This document shows, in pieces, positions 43,260 through 53,460 of a DNA stretch of 64,000 nucleotides (positions within the stretch are counted from its first letter, which is position 1; each line of letters opens with the position of its first letter). This DNA is from Psococerastis gibbosa (Eukaryota > Arthropoda > Insecta > Psocodea > Psocidae), in contig OZ020488.1 in assembly GCA_963971405.1 (NCBI GenBank), positions 2,232,001 to 2,296,000 on the forward strand, read 5' to 3'. The notes under the pieces were generated by a model that was given only the letters and a program-made list of their open reading frames with translations, was not told where the DNA came from and did not search any database. A program made the position numbers and the translations under genes.

Positions 43260-46200
43260 GTAAGTTATTTTATTTAATGTTTTTTGCTAGTTGCTGCTTA
43301 ATGAGATATCTATCCCGTTATGCGAGAGAAAAGACATTCCTAAATCTTTCCTTTCATTGTTTTAGCCTAGGTACCGGCACTTTCACTCCAAATGGGGCTT
43401 AACCATAGCCAGTTTTTTTTTTTTTTAATTTCTAGTGGCACCTCCCACGTCTTCTTCGCTAGAAAGAGGTAGGTGCCACTAGAAATTCAAGAAAGATTTT
43501 TGGCGTAACTAAATTTAAGTTAAGAGCTAGGCTGTGAAGAGATCACCCTAAAACTGTAAAATTATCCATAAATAATTTGTATATATCTATCTCTTCCTCT
43601 ATGCATGAAACTAAAACTTTTATTTTTATTTCAGGACTGAATACAGAGACCTATACACAGTACCCATTCCTCTTTCCGGGTGCCAATAGAAACCCTTTCT
43701 CAAAACGTAAGTACCACACAGTATATTTTAGCTTACTGCATATAGTGTAGAGAAGGATTGTTTGTAAAACGCTGTAGTTCCTACTTTATTAGTAAAGGCC
43801 GAAACCGGTCGTGTTTTCTGTTTTTTAGTTTTTATGTAATATTGACAACGTTAACTACTACTACTATTGTACTATTATTTATTTTGTATGGATGATGGAA
43901 ATAAATTCATTTATTTATTTATTTATAATTTTTTTAAATGTATATTTATACACAAATACATACATGATCATTCCCGAAATGGTTGCCCCCACTCGCGAGT
44001 CACGAGGCTTCTATGTCATTCCAAACAAAATGGACAGTCAGAATCGTATACAATACCAGTTTTAACTCACCAGTGTTTTATATTTATAAACTAAAAAAAC
44101 CCATCAAAATTAGACGTAAAGCAACGGCTTATGTAGAGTAAAAGATTCTACGGTATTAATGGCACAAAAACAGTTTCGTGAAAAAAGGGTACAAATTTTT
44201 ATTTTATTATTAAAAAGATTATTCGCATACAAACAATTCAATGAATGTATCCGAATAACCTGTTCAGTCGCCTCTGTAGGTAATACCTGTGTTGAGTTAC
44301 GACAGGTCACCGGCCACATGATGTGTAGAGACTCGCACAAGTACGAACAAGCTACCATTATGCCATCGAATTTGGCATTGGAATTCCAAATGAGTTGAAC
44401 GTCCACTCCAAAACCTGCCGTTTTGCCCACTAAGGCGGGGTTTCCACATACGTCAATTGTCAATGAGACATGTGAAATTGAAGGTTTAGCAGACATTAAA
44501 GACATACTAAAAATTCTGCTACCACGTCAAAACCATATTTCTCATTGACGATTGACGTATGTGGAAACCCCGCCTTACCTGGCATTGTAAAACCGCCATT
44601 CCGGGAATCATCGCGTATGAGGGTCCTAGCAGGCCTAACCCAACAGCCTACGTGTGCGAGCCAAAACTCACATGGGTCTATGTTAAACTAAGTCTTATAT
44701 ACATTTTTATTGCCAAACAGATCAACTTACATTGAATTGATATCAGACTAGAACCGTGGGCTATCTAATAGAAAGTGTCGTTTTTTCGGTTCTTAGAAGG
44801 CCCACTGGTCAATTATGTAGCTGTACAGTCATGTAATTAATCTGCCATAGAGAAGACGGATGCATAGTCCGCCTTTTGATTGAATAATAGCTTGTATTAC
44901 CATTGATGCTGTCTTGAATAGTCTCTAGACGGTTGAGTTATGGACTATGAAATCGGAAGGTCGTTGGTTCGATCCCTGAAGGAGAAGATAAGTTTTCCAC
45001 TGGGTTTTTTGTTTGGCATTTCAATGAATATTAGCTTTTAGTGACAGATACTCTCTCAAATTGTGAACTGTCTATGTCAGTGGTTCCCAAACTTTTAATG
45101 CCGTTGCCCACTTTTAAAGAAGCCAGTTGTCCGTAGCCCCCTACCCAGATTAAGTGGAAAAATAAATCAATGAAATGAAAATGAAAAAACGACTTTATTG
45201 CAAATAAAACAAAAGGCGAACAATAAGACTATAAAATCTTCTTTTCATGCTCTTATATCAATATCAAAATTAATTGCTGTTTTTTAATATAAAAAATGTG
45301 GCTTCATTTCACTGACATGTACAAGTATTTTGCAGTTGGAACGGATATTTTGCGAATTAATAACCACTCTCAGCTCCCCTTTTACAAGTAATTTGTTTCG
45401 GCCCTTCGATTTCAACCAAAGAAGCGTCATGGACCGTTCATACAAGTATGACGTCTTAAATGGAATCAATATTTTCGGAGCCTTATAAACCCCAGTAACC
45501 GAAATTCAACCATAGGTACTCATTGCTCATATTATCTATGTCGGTACCTATACTAATTGATAAATAGGAAAGCATGTACGGGCTCGCTCGTACCGGTACT
45601 AGCTAATTTATACACTTGCCTCCTTCCAAATATGCCAAGCACCTTGTAGGTCCGTCTAGGTACACAATACCTGCCTTGTAGGCTATTTATAGGGCGGTCC
45701 GCTTTGACATTGAGCCTTGCCTTAACCGCGCATTTATCTCTGAACCTGCAACAGTCTGGGAGGCACGGCGTCAAATGGCTGAGCAGCCAAGGACGGGCGT
45801 TGGCTGAAGTAAGAAGAAGTAAGAAGTAAGCAACAGTCATGCTATACGAGGAAGGATAATTTTTACTTTAGACACCCTTCTATAATTGTATACAGTGTAC
45901 CTTTATAAGGCGGTATAATTGCAGTATTCCTTGATTTGTTTAAGGTTACTATAGCTGCTACATACTCTAGGTTACTTTCAATGCAATGCGTTATTTCAGT
46001 CTGATGATTCATGGATTCATTGTTATTAAATTGCGTTCGGGTGAAAACGCCTGTTTTACCTTAGTTATTGCGGTTATTGCCTGCCTTGACGCAACTTCCT
46101 TATAGATTTTTAGGGTTGCGGTTGTTCTGTCTATTCTATAGTAGAACGATAGCTCGACGAGATGATCAACTGTCCATTAAAGTTTTTCTGTTCCTCCACT

Positions 46201-47540
46201 ACTTTTGGATTAAAATACCTCTTTGGCATTACGTTATTACTGTTATTTCCTGCTTCTTTAAAAACAACAGGAGAGGGAAAACCCTTACAAGTGTAAAACG
46301 TAAAATTTTACCGATTACATCAATATTCAATCGTAGTCCTACAGCCACAAATGAGATGTTGTAAAGTAGAAGAAATCGTAGAAATTGTCCTCCACATTCT
46401 GAGGTTCAATATCTGGCCTTCACTAAATAACACCGATCATCACTAACAGGTGTTGAACTTGATTACTAAAACATAACGGACAAAAGTTGTGAGATCGAAG
46501 AAGTTCCAACACTGTAGCCGTTTTGTTTTAGTGAAGGCCTCATAATATACAGTAGTTAGTAGTACCTATTTCAAAATGTGGAGAAACATTTCTTCTGCTT
46601 TATAAAGTATAATTTATGCCTCTGCGATTGATATTTCCCGTGGTTGATGTGAGTGATGAATTATTGAAAAGAAAATACTGCGGCGTGGTCCAATTGTCGC
46701 TTTAAGGTTTTTGTTTCAATTCTAGTTACAATACAGGCCCGTCAGTACCCAGGAATTTTTTTTGGAGATGCAGATGGAAAATTCTCAGTAATAATTATCA
46801 TGAGCTTATGACCAATCCGAGCACGTCTTGTAACCAAGATGGGTTTTCTGGTTGTTAGAAAGTATCCTAATTCTACGTTTTCGGTTTTTCATCAGGCATA
46901 AGAGAGCTGCGTGTACTTCATTCCTGGCGCCGAGTGGAGTTTGACTTCCCAACAGTCGACAGTGAAGAGGAATTTACTAATGAAGGACTCTATGTCCCGG
47001 GCAACGCTGTCATACTGGACTCTGACTACTGGTCAAAAGGTAATTACTATGTAATACCAGTCTTTTTAAAAAATTCGATTGGTGAGGCAGGTATAATGAC
47101 ATCGTAGCTATAATTTTGCGCCAAAAACCTTTCCGATATTTTATAATATAATAATAATATTTTCGCCCCCCCCCCCCCCAGGAAAAGTGGCATAAAGACC
47201 CATTGCCCCATTGCTTTTTCTGGGCATTTCCATTTCGGCGTTAGTAAACATTCAGTACGAAACTTAACTTGAAAAGCTCAGAACGAATTCATAAACCAAA
47301 CGTCAGTGCGTCGACCGACATGGAGCTGGAGCTATGATTCAAAATATTCTGACAAGTTATTGATGATTTATTTTTAATTTTTGCTTTCCAATTTATACGT
47401 AGTAGGTATAAGGAAAGCTTTGTGATGGTCCAAATTTTCGATTCCGAGATTTCAATGGATTTACACGTTTTGAGGTCCCAGGAACCCAAAAAAGTGGTTT
47501 TTACGAAATATCTGTCTGTCGCTCTGTCTGTATGTCTGTA

Positions 47541-47575
<35 letters not shown>

Positions 47576-50500
47576 TCATCGATTTCCGGGCAAACTACTC
47601 GGTCGATTTTGATGAAATTTTGCATATAGGTTCACAAAAATCATGCCTCGAGACAATTTTTATCTGCGGGGGAGACCCCCGGGCCCCCATTCTCCAGGGT
47701 ATAATATGCGTAAAACCTCACTAATTTGGGCCTGTTTATCAATTTTTTTTCTCCCCCCCCCCTTCTCCCAGGGTATAATATGCGTAAAACCTCACTAATT
47801 TGGGTCTGTTCATTTTTTTTTCTCCGGCGGATCAAAGTCTTGGAGTCCGAAAGTCCCCCCTCCCCCAGAAATTTTGGGGACAAGGCGTCAAAGAGTCTAT
47901 AAGGTGTTGCATAGTTAAAAATACTAAAACAAAGTTTCCTCAGGAGGTAAATCCAACAGTACAATTTCCTTCGTATTTGGGGGGGGGGGGGTCACCTCTC
48001 CCATTTGCCCCCAGACCTTTTCAAAACTGGGCGCCCCTGATATTAGGTCATTCTGGTGAATCCACGTATAGGCTACGTCTACCTCTAACCTTATACGATG
48101 TTCTGTACTTCTGTGGTACGATTTACATGCTGAGTCCACGATCATGCGCATTGCAAACGAATGTGGAAACACAGACGTGACGCTGACCGACTCGTCTGCT
48201 TATGGTTATAAAACTTCCATAGTCTGCATAGCCTAAAAAAATAACTTATTATTTTTTCATAATATATAGTAAATAATGAGAACTAGTCCGCTCCGATTAA
48301 AACGCCACCACCTTGATGTTTAGGCCATACTGTTGAATATTGCGTATTTGCGTCCCATATCCGTGGGAACCTGTCTTTTAATTGACCGTCCCGACGTTCA
48401 TATTTACACATTGTAATTGATAGCATCGTATAATTTGCGGTTCTACACTTCGCTGATTTTTTTTTTATAGATAATCACAATGCGTACATTGCTTGCTTAA
48501 CGTTAACTATAGCGATGACAACAGATAATTGGAGCAGTTCCTACCCATTGGTAGTCATAATCAAATCATATACATATAGTACCTGGGTATATGCTACTTA
48601 CCTAGCTGGCATTCTTTTCATGAGAGGATTTCATAAACTGTTCGGAGCATCTGCAGAGGTGACTTTTGTAGCTTGTAGGTTTGTGGGTTATTTTGGTAGG
48701 TATAATATTGTAGCTAAAAAAAAACTTGTAAATAATTGTCTTTCTTTTTTCAGGAAAAAGAGAAAAGCTGTTTGTGACGCTGCCTCGCATGAAGGGCGGC
48801 ATCCCAGCTACTCTCGCAACTGTCTCCCCCCGAAGAGGCTCCAACCTTTCTCCGCTCTTGCGTCCGTACCCCGACTGGTCGTGGCATGGCGATAAGGATT
48901 GTGAGGGACTTATTTCTGTGTTCCGTATTAAGGCAAGTGCAATAGAATAACAGGAAAATCTATATGTTGCCATGTTTTACCTTTATCGTAAAGCGTGGCC
49001 CAGGGCCAATCCATACAGATTGTGCCTTTTCGGCTAATGCGGACCACTCTGTATGCTTTCTAACTGTCGAAGTTGATAGTACCCATAAAGCACAATTAGT
49101 TCCAATATCTTCTATAAATAAATAAAGTACAAGTTATTTTGTTATGGCCTCACTATGACGGCAAGGAAAGATTTACCTAAGAGATGATCCTTTAACAATT
49201 TCGGGAGTTCATTATGTTGCGATTCTTCCTATCTCACCGAAAACAATACGTAGAAATCCAGAAGTGGAAGATCAGACAGAGTAGCTACAAACAACATAGG
49301 CTTAGGGCAAGGCTCCGTTACTCGTCTATGTCAACTCACTACTTGAAAGTAATGAAAACGAAAGGCTGATCTTCGCGGACGATACTACGCTCATCATAAC
49401 TGGTCCTTCAATAGAAGAAACTGCGATAAAGTGCACTAAAAAGCTGGATGACATAAGACTCGAATTGGCCACACATGGGCTCTTGCAAAACGAAACAAAA
49501 ACGCAACTAACAGTGTTCTCTAACTCCCAACCTGAGCTTGACATATACCCACGCATAGCAGGACAACCAGTAGCTGCAACCGGCAGCGTCAGATTCTTAG
49601 GAATGCAAGTTGACAAGGACTTAAACTGGAACAAACGCGTGGCTGAGCTATTAAAAAAACTAAATAGTCGCCTCTTTGTAGTCAGGTGCCTTAGCTCTGT
49701 GTGTCCTCCGAAGGTTACTCTCCAGGCCTACCACTCACTTGTAATGAGCCATATAAACTACGGCATATTGGCCTGGGGAGGGACCTCCGTAGGGAACATG
49801 GACGCTGTACTCAGGCTCCAAAAGAGGGGAGTGCGCTACATGCTAAGACTGGGACCTCGTGACAGTTGTCGCTCTCACTTCAAATCATTAAAAATCATGA
49901 CAGTCCCAAGTCTTTACATATTTAGATGCATTTTAGATATCTTAAAGCCTGAGGTGTGGGGGACATTTAAACAAAACGGGGACACTCACACCTACAACAC
50001 GAGGCAACAGGGAGACCTTGTAAGGCCAGCGCCACGCACAGCCAAAAATGAGCGACTGGATCCTATACTACAAGGTTTCGCCTACCTTAGAAAACTCCCG
50101 ATTGAACTGAGAGCGAGAAATGCTTCTAACTTCCCTAAATTGCTTAGAAACCATCTCTTAGAGAAAGCTTTCTACACTGTCACTGAGGCACTAGCACAAT
50201 CACAATGACAATGACAGAACTATCTGATTTTGACGATATTCTGACGGTTTTATCTTATACTTTACTTGTATTGTATAATTTAACTGAAATATGCATTGTA
50301 TTGTATTCTTTCGAAAATAGGCGAAACCAATTTTAATGCCGTATAGGATCTAGTCGCTCATACTCGGCTGTGCGCTTTGCTGTCCTTATAATATCTATAT
50401 TTTTTCTGTATCGTTGCAGACTGACCAGTGTGGCCGACTCTGGGTACTGGATGCTGGAGTGACGGACACATTAGGTTCTTTTACAAGGACGTGTCCTCCG

Positions 50501-52911
50501 AAGCTGCTGGTCTTCGATCTCGAAACCGATCGTCTGCTTCTTAAATACGTCTTCCCTGACGAGGTAAGAGAAGTAAAGATAGCCATCTATGAGTGATCAC
50601 TTACATATGTTTAAGTGGGAAGAGTCAGGCAAAATAGTAATAAAAACAAAAAGTAGGTTAAATAAATAACCGAAATTAGAGGATATGGAAAAAACTGGTA
50701 TTGGCGGGATTCGAACCCACGATCCACGCCTAACCGGGGCGTCGTCTTAACCGCTGGACCACAAGCCCCGACAAGTCCAGTAATCGCCAAATCCTCTACT
50801 TATGCTCAAATTGACATGATTCGTGTTGCTAGACAGGATAGCACAAGTACACAACTATCTAATCGAACATCTGGTCTGTATTTTCGAATGTATAGGAAAT
50901 GTAAAATAGTGGTGACTTTCCCAAGTTTGCTACATTTTTTTTGGCCTTGTTTCGGAGGACATTGAATTAGGTGCTATTTGCATTACTAATGTTTTTGGCT
51001 CTGATAATTTTTGCCATACAGGTCCTAGCGCGGGAAACACTGCTAGTCACCATAACAGTGGATATCAGAGACAACGTCTGCGCCGACGCGTACGCCTACA
51101 TTGCAGACGTCACTGAGTTCGGCCTTATAGTCTTTGATTCGCGGACTCTCCGCTCGTGGCGCGTCAGTAGCAACTACTTCTACCCCTTCCCTACTCACGG
51201 GTCATTCTCCATAGGTGGTGAAAGCTTCGACCTCATGGATGGGCTGATAGGTCTTGCGTTGTCTCCTGTGCTACTGAACGGGTAAGTCGCCCTGCCCTCT
51301 TGATTCACGGATTCTCCGCTTTGTGTTAGTGACGGCGATATAATGTACATTCAAACTTATAGGAACATTTCTTCTACTTTATGAAATTTTATTTGTGTCC
51401 CTACGATCATGTCGATATATCATGTGATATTTGCTGTTTTTTTTTTTACACCCGTGATTATTTTATTTAATCAGTTTCCATCTCAAGATTTCTGTAGTGT
51501 ACGAGTAATTGTTTGTTTGTTGCAGGGACCGAACACTCTACTTCCACAGTCTAGCCAGTGTACGAGAAGGAAAAGTGTCCACGAGTATCCTAAGAAATTC
51601 AACCAATTTCGAATCAAGCCATAACCTAGTCAATAAGAAGTTAGTACAGTATCTATTACAATGCATTTCCTTGCCAATAGCATAATTACGAGTCTCCGCC
51701 TGCATTTTATATGTTATGCAACTATATAGAAATAGTAACTAACGGATTGATTCCGGAATAGCGTTTCACATTAGAGCTGAGCTTTTGAGTGCTGCCTTAT
51801 GGTTTCAGAGGTGAAGACCCGAAAATCCCTGTTCTGTACTACCTCGTAATGGTGACTGGACAGATAGGGGACCTAGTTGGTGCCGGGATAATTGAAAAAC
51901 ACAGTCTTTTCTGTGCAAGCCACTCTTGTTATGGGGTTGGGAAACTGGCCCCAAAGGCGGAGGAACACAAAGAAGAGTCAACGGCATTACAATTCCCTAG
52001 TATTGTCACCTTGACTACAGTTGCCATGATGACGGCCAATCTTCGATGGAAGAGGCATAAGAAGAAGAAGAAGAAGAATAGGAGAGATGGGACAGCCCCC
52101 AAGGCGGCGACCAATCAGAGGTTCACCCAAGTGCCAACCAATCAGAGCATGTCTTTCAGTCACTACGGAATTTGTTGTTGTTTATAATTTTGAGCATAAA
52201 ACAGATGTCAAGACTAGTATTTCTGGGTTGCCTAGAGCTGATGAATGTTTGTTTTTAGATTTTACCTGTCGGGCGAAGTACGGCAGTCGCAGTCAGCGGC
52301 TGAAGACATGTCCAGTCAAGGTGTCCTATTTTTTGGACTATTGTCCCCCGCGTCAATCGCTTGCTGGAATGCCAAGTTGTAAGTATACGTATACTAATTA
52401 TGGCCACTTTAACGTTGTCTCAGAATCAGACTCCGAAAGTGGATTAGGCAGTGGCAGTGTATGGCAGCAGGCTACAGTATCCGTTGGATTCCACCTTCTT
52501 TAAGTTTGCTGCCACGTTGAGGGAGTGACCATTAGAGAAAACCATTGGTATAACTGTAGAAACTTCTTGTTTGAAACATTGACATGCAGGTACCTGCAGT
52601 CCATCTTTACCGCATTCGAATGTCTCATTCATTAAATCTTCTCTTTCAGGCCATTCACTCCCTCAAACATTGTCACGCTTGCAGCGAGTAACTCCACTCT
52701 GCAGTTTGCCAGCGGCATGAAGGTCGTCTGGAAGGACGGCAAGGAAGAACTGCTGATTACCACGTCGCGCTTCCACAGCTACCTCCTGGGCTCTCTCACG
52801 CAAACCCGAGACAACTTCCATATTCTCAGCGCTTCAGTTTCGGACCTGGTACGGGACACTATGTGTGACACCTCTTTGCATGCGCATAAACCTCGCTTTC
52901 TGTATACGTGA
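43127..52911 (+). CDS. Yellow/major royal jelly family protein, complete, 9 coding exons
   Basis: Secreted protein of the yellow/MRJP family (six-bladed beta-propeller fold known for the family; members act in cuticle pigmentation, and some catalyse dopachrome conversion). CDS join: 43127-43259, 43635-43706, 46896-47039, 48754-48932, 50420-50563, 51022-51281, 51526-51639, 52259-52378, 52650-52911; 475 residues, usual for the family. Residues 1-25 form a signal peptide (APAFVLNVIFCLAVCRA). Family landmarks: WRRVEFDFPT (about 78), EKLFVTLPRMKGGIPATLA (about 120), PYPDWSWHGDKDC (about 153), FRIKTDQCGRLWVLDAG (about 173), YAYIADVTEFGLIVFD (about 248), ESFDLMDGLIGLALSP (about 290), GVLFFGLLSPASIACWN (about 370). 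Cys positions in DKDC, DQC, RTCPP, DNVC and ACWN are conserved-type; two NST glycosylation motifs. The subfamily cannot be fixed without a tree. ATG 43127 is chosen because it opens the signal peptide; ATG 43120 is out of frame. Confidence 0.95.
43427..43487. repeat. Perfect 17-bp hairpin in yellow intron 1
   Basis: AATTTCTAGTGGCACCT at 43427-43443 and its exact reverse complement at 43471-43487, with a 27-bp loop. Possibly a tiny MITE remnant; a T run precedes it. Confidence 0.8.
43635..43706 (+). CDS. Yellow-family exon 2
   Basis: 72 bp, phase 1 in and out. Encodes RLNTETYTQYPFLFPGANRN. Small and AT-flanked, supported by exact phase match on both sides. Confidence 0.8.
44433..44577. mobile_element. 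MITE, AGGCGGGGTTTCCAC arms, in yellow intron 2
   Basis: Left AAGGCGGGGTTTCCACATAC, GTCAATTGTCAATGAGA; right TCTCATTGACGATTGACGTA, TGTGGAAACCCCGCCTTA. It is a simple form of the inner element nested at 1.7-1.96 kb and shares the subterminal GGTAGCAGA. Confidence 0.85.
44915..45000 (+). mobile_element. tRNA-like segment (SINE or tRNA relic)
   Basis: GACGGTTGAGTTATGGAC and GGTCGTTGGTTCGATCCCTG are spaced like A and B boxes. There is no paired acceptor stem. Confidence 0.4.
45078..45180. mobile_element. hAT-like terminal sequence, one end only
   Basis: CAGTGGTTCCCAAACTTTT is the typical terminus of many hAT elements (CAGTGGTTCTCAAAC type). I could not find a matching right end or a duplication downstream, so only one end is called. 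Confidence 0.45.
45550..45840. repeat. Two dispersed repeats in yellow intron 2
   Basis: 45550-45605 (ATAGGAAAGCATGTACGGGC, TCGTACCGGT) matches 30590-30645. 45750-45835 (CCAAGGACGGGCGTTGGCTG with AAGTAAG repeats) matches 57850-57910. Class unknown. Confidence 0.55.
46896..47039 (+). CDS. Yellow-family exon 3
   Basis: 144 bp, phase 1 in and out. Encodes LRVLHSWRRVEFDFPTVDSE and GLYVPGNAVILDSDYWSK, the N-terminal 'W..v.F.fP' signature of the family. Confidence 0.94.
47385..47670 (+). repeat. Dispersed repeat encoding VPGTQKSGFYEISVC (copy 2), with (CTGT)n
   Basis: Same blocks and order as at 23.02-23.24 kb. A (CTGT)n microsatellite at about 47515-47575 is expanded here. Followed by GGGGGAGACCCCCGGGCCCC, a block also seen at 40.3 and 63.54 kb. 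Confidence 0.75.
47690..47825. repeat. 75-bp tandem duplication
   Basis: CCAGGGTATAATATGCGTAA, AACCTCACTAATTTGGG, CTGTT...TTTTTTCTCC occurs twice in direct succession (about 47694 and 47768), each ending in T/C runs. Confidence 0.85.
48754..48932 (+). CDS. Yellow-family exon 4, GC donor
   Basis: 179 bp, phase 1 in and 0 out. Encodes EKLFVTLPRMKGGIPATLAT, LRPYPDWSWHGDKDCEGLIS and VFRIK. The exon ends AAG followed by GCAAGT, the consensus of GC-AG introns; no nearby GT keeps the frame. Confidence 0.93.
49255..50310 (+). mobile_element. 5'-truncated jockey-type LINE RT fragment in yellow intron 4
   Basis: Reads LGQGSV, then (after a small deletion and frame change) VYVNSLLESNENERLIFADD with TTLII, the catalytic FADD box. 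Next come LQNETKTQLTVFSN, SVRFLGMQVDKDLNWN, LQAYHSLVMSHINYGILAWG, LRLQKRGVRYMLRLGPRDSC and a C-terminal region ending at 50208. From about 49465 the frame is open for 247 codons, so this is a fairly young relic. It lacks the endonuclease and the first half of the RT. The 3' UTR ends in TTGTATTGTATT repeats. Confidence 0.88.
50319..50397 (-). repeat. Inverted copy of part of the LINE ORF
   Basis: AGGCGAAACC, TATAGGATCTAGTCGCTCAT and CGGCTGTGCGC form the reverse complement (with a few changes) of 50022-50092 within the LINE frame. The pair can fold with a loop of about 225 bp. Confidence 0.8.
50420..50563 (+). CDS. Yellow-family exon 5
   Basis: 48 codons, phase 0 in and out, donor GTAAGA. Encodes TDQCGRLWVLDAGVTDTLGS and CPPKLLVFDLETDRLLLKYV, the most diagnostic MRJP block. 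Confidence 0.96.
50655..50775 (-). mobile_element. tRNA-derived SINE, best-preserved copy
   Basis: On the minus strand: GGTCCAGCGGTTAAGACG (A box), an anticodon-type stem ACGCC/GGCGT with a 7-base loop, then GTGGGTTCGAATCCCGC (T arm with B box). The acceptor stem does not pair, so this is not a tRNA gene. The body TTTTTTCCATATCCTCTAAT, TTCGGTTATTTATTT follows. The same family recurs at 2.58, 2.95, 35.3, 36.05 and 63.73 kb. Confidence 0.8.
51022..51281 (+). CDS. Yellow-family exon 6
   Basis: 260 bp, phase 0 in, 2 out, donor GTAAGT. Encodes VTITVDIRDNVCADAYAYIA, DVTEFGLIVFDSRTLRSWRV, NYFYPFPTHGSF and GESFDLMDGLIGLALSP, the central propeller blades. Confidence 0.96.
51526..51639 (+). CDS. Yellow-family exon 7
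   Basis: 114 bp, phase 2 in and out, donor GTTAGT. Encodes DRTLYFHSLASVREGKVSTS and ILRNSTNFESS, the 'YFHSLAS..E..V.TS.L' family motif. The frame runs on past the donor, but the family match stops there. Confidence 0.92.
51960..52090 (+). mobile_element. LINE C-terminal scrap with (AAG)n tail
   Basis: VTLTTVAMMTANLRWKRH resembles the last residues of RTE-type LINE ORFs (MIANLR), followed by an (AAG)n-like tail at 52060-52080. Weak evidence. Confidence 0.35.
52259..52378 (+). CDS. Yellow-family exon 8
   Basis: 120 bp, phase 2 in and out; acceptor TTTTTAG, donor GTAAGT. Encodes FYLSGEVRQSQSAAEDMSSQ and GVLFFGLLSPASIACWNAK, the 'G.R.SQS.A...D..GVLFF......I.CWN' motif. The correct frame lacks an early ATG, so simple ORF scans miss it. 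Confidence 0.94.
52650..52911 (+). CDS. Yellow-family terminal exon
   Basis: 262 bp ending TGA. Encodes LQFASGMKVVWKDGKEELLI, TTSRFHSYLLGSL and NFHILSASVSDLVRDTMC. The SGMKV and W...SSRF type motifs close the MRJP domain. Confidence 0.94.
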
Positions 52912-53421
52912 GGAGCAAGACTCTTGGACTCTGATGCATACCCAGGACATACACGTATTTTCAACATTGCTGTCTTGGGTATATAGTACAAGATGCCCTA
53001 TGTGATCCCGGATGACATGGTATATCCATAAACACTCTTTCTCTATGCACTGCTGAAATAGTCGCCATTTGAGCTCTTCTATTCAAAGCCGGGCAACTTT
53101 TACATGTCAGCACTTCAGTTGTGAACTTGAATCATCCCTCATTAATTAATACTTCAGTGGGTTTACGCCGCGCCGGTTTAGGAGGTTCCGTGTATTTCGG
53201 GATATTAGTAGCTGTGTTGTTTGTGTAATTAATTTTTTTTAGTTGAGAAGCGTAGGTAGCCTAGGTATACATAAGTTATTTTATTTCCTACTCATAGTTG
53301 ATTTGAGGCTTTTTATTGAAGCCAATCGTCCAGTCCAACAAGTGACACCCTGCGTGAAATTGTAGATATTGTATAATTATTACGTCTTAAAACTATCTTA
53401 AGCCATTTTATTCTAACTTAT

Positions 53422-53427
53422 AATAAA
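53422..53427 (+). promoter_or_regulatory. Candidate polyadenylation signal of the yellow-family gene
   Basis: AATAAA 511 bp after the stop codon, with another at 53455-53460. I saw no canonical hexamer closer to the stop. Confidence 0.5.
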
Positions 53428-53460
53428 TATTTAATATTGATCTAATTTTATAATAATAAA

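Noticed and set aside
44110-44505. 131-codon minus-strand frame as a gene
   Set aside because: It runs through a MITE arm and unrelated AT-rich sequence and resembles no protein family.
47289-47579. Minus-strand frame rich in RQTD repeats
   Set aside because: It is only the translation of a (CTGT)n microsatellite in a dispersed repeat.
48933-48945. A GT donor a few bases past exon 4
   Set aside because: It shifts the reading frame into exon 5 and breaks the FRIKTDQCGRLW motif; the GC donor keeps both phase and homology.
49326-49634. 102-codon minus-strand frame in the LINE
   Set aside because: Antisense of the reverse transcriptase coding region.
50700-50775. A functional tRNA gene on the minus strand
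   Set aside because: D, anticodon and T arms are plausible, but the acceptor stem does not pair and the segment belongs to a dispersed SINE family.
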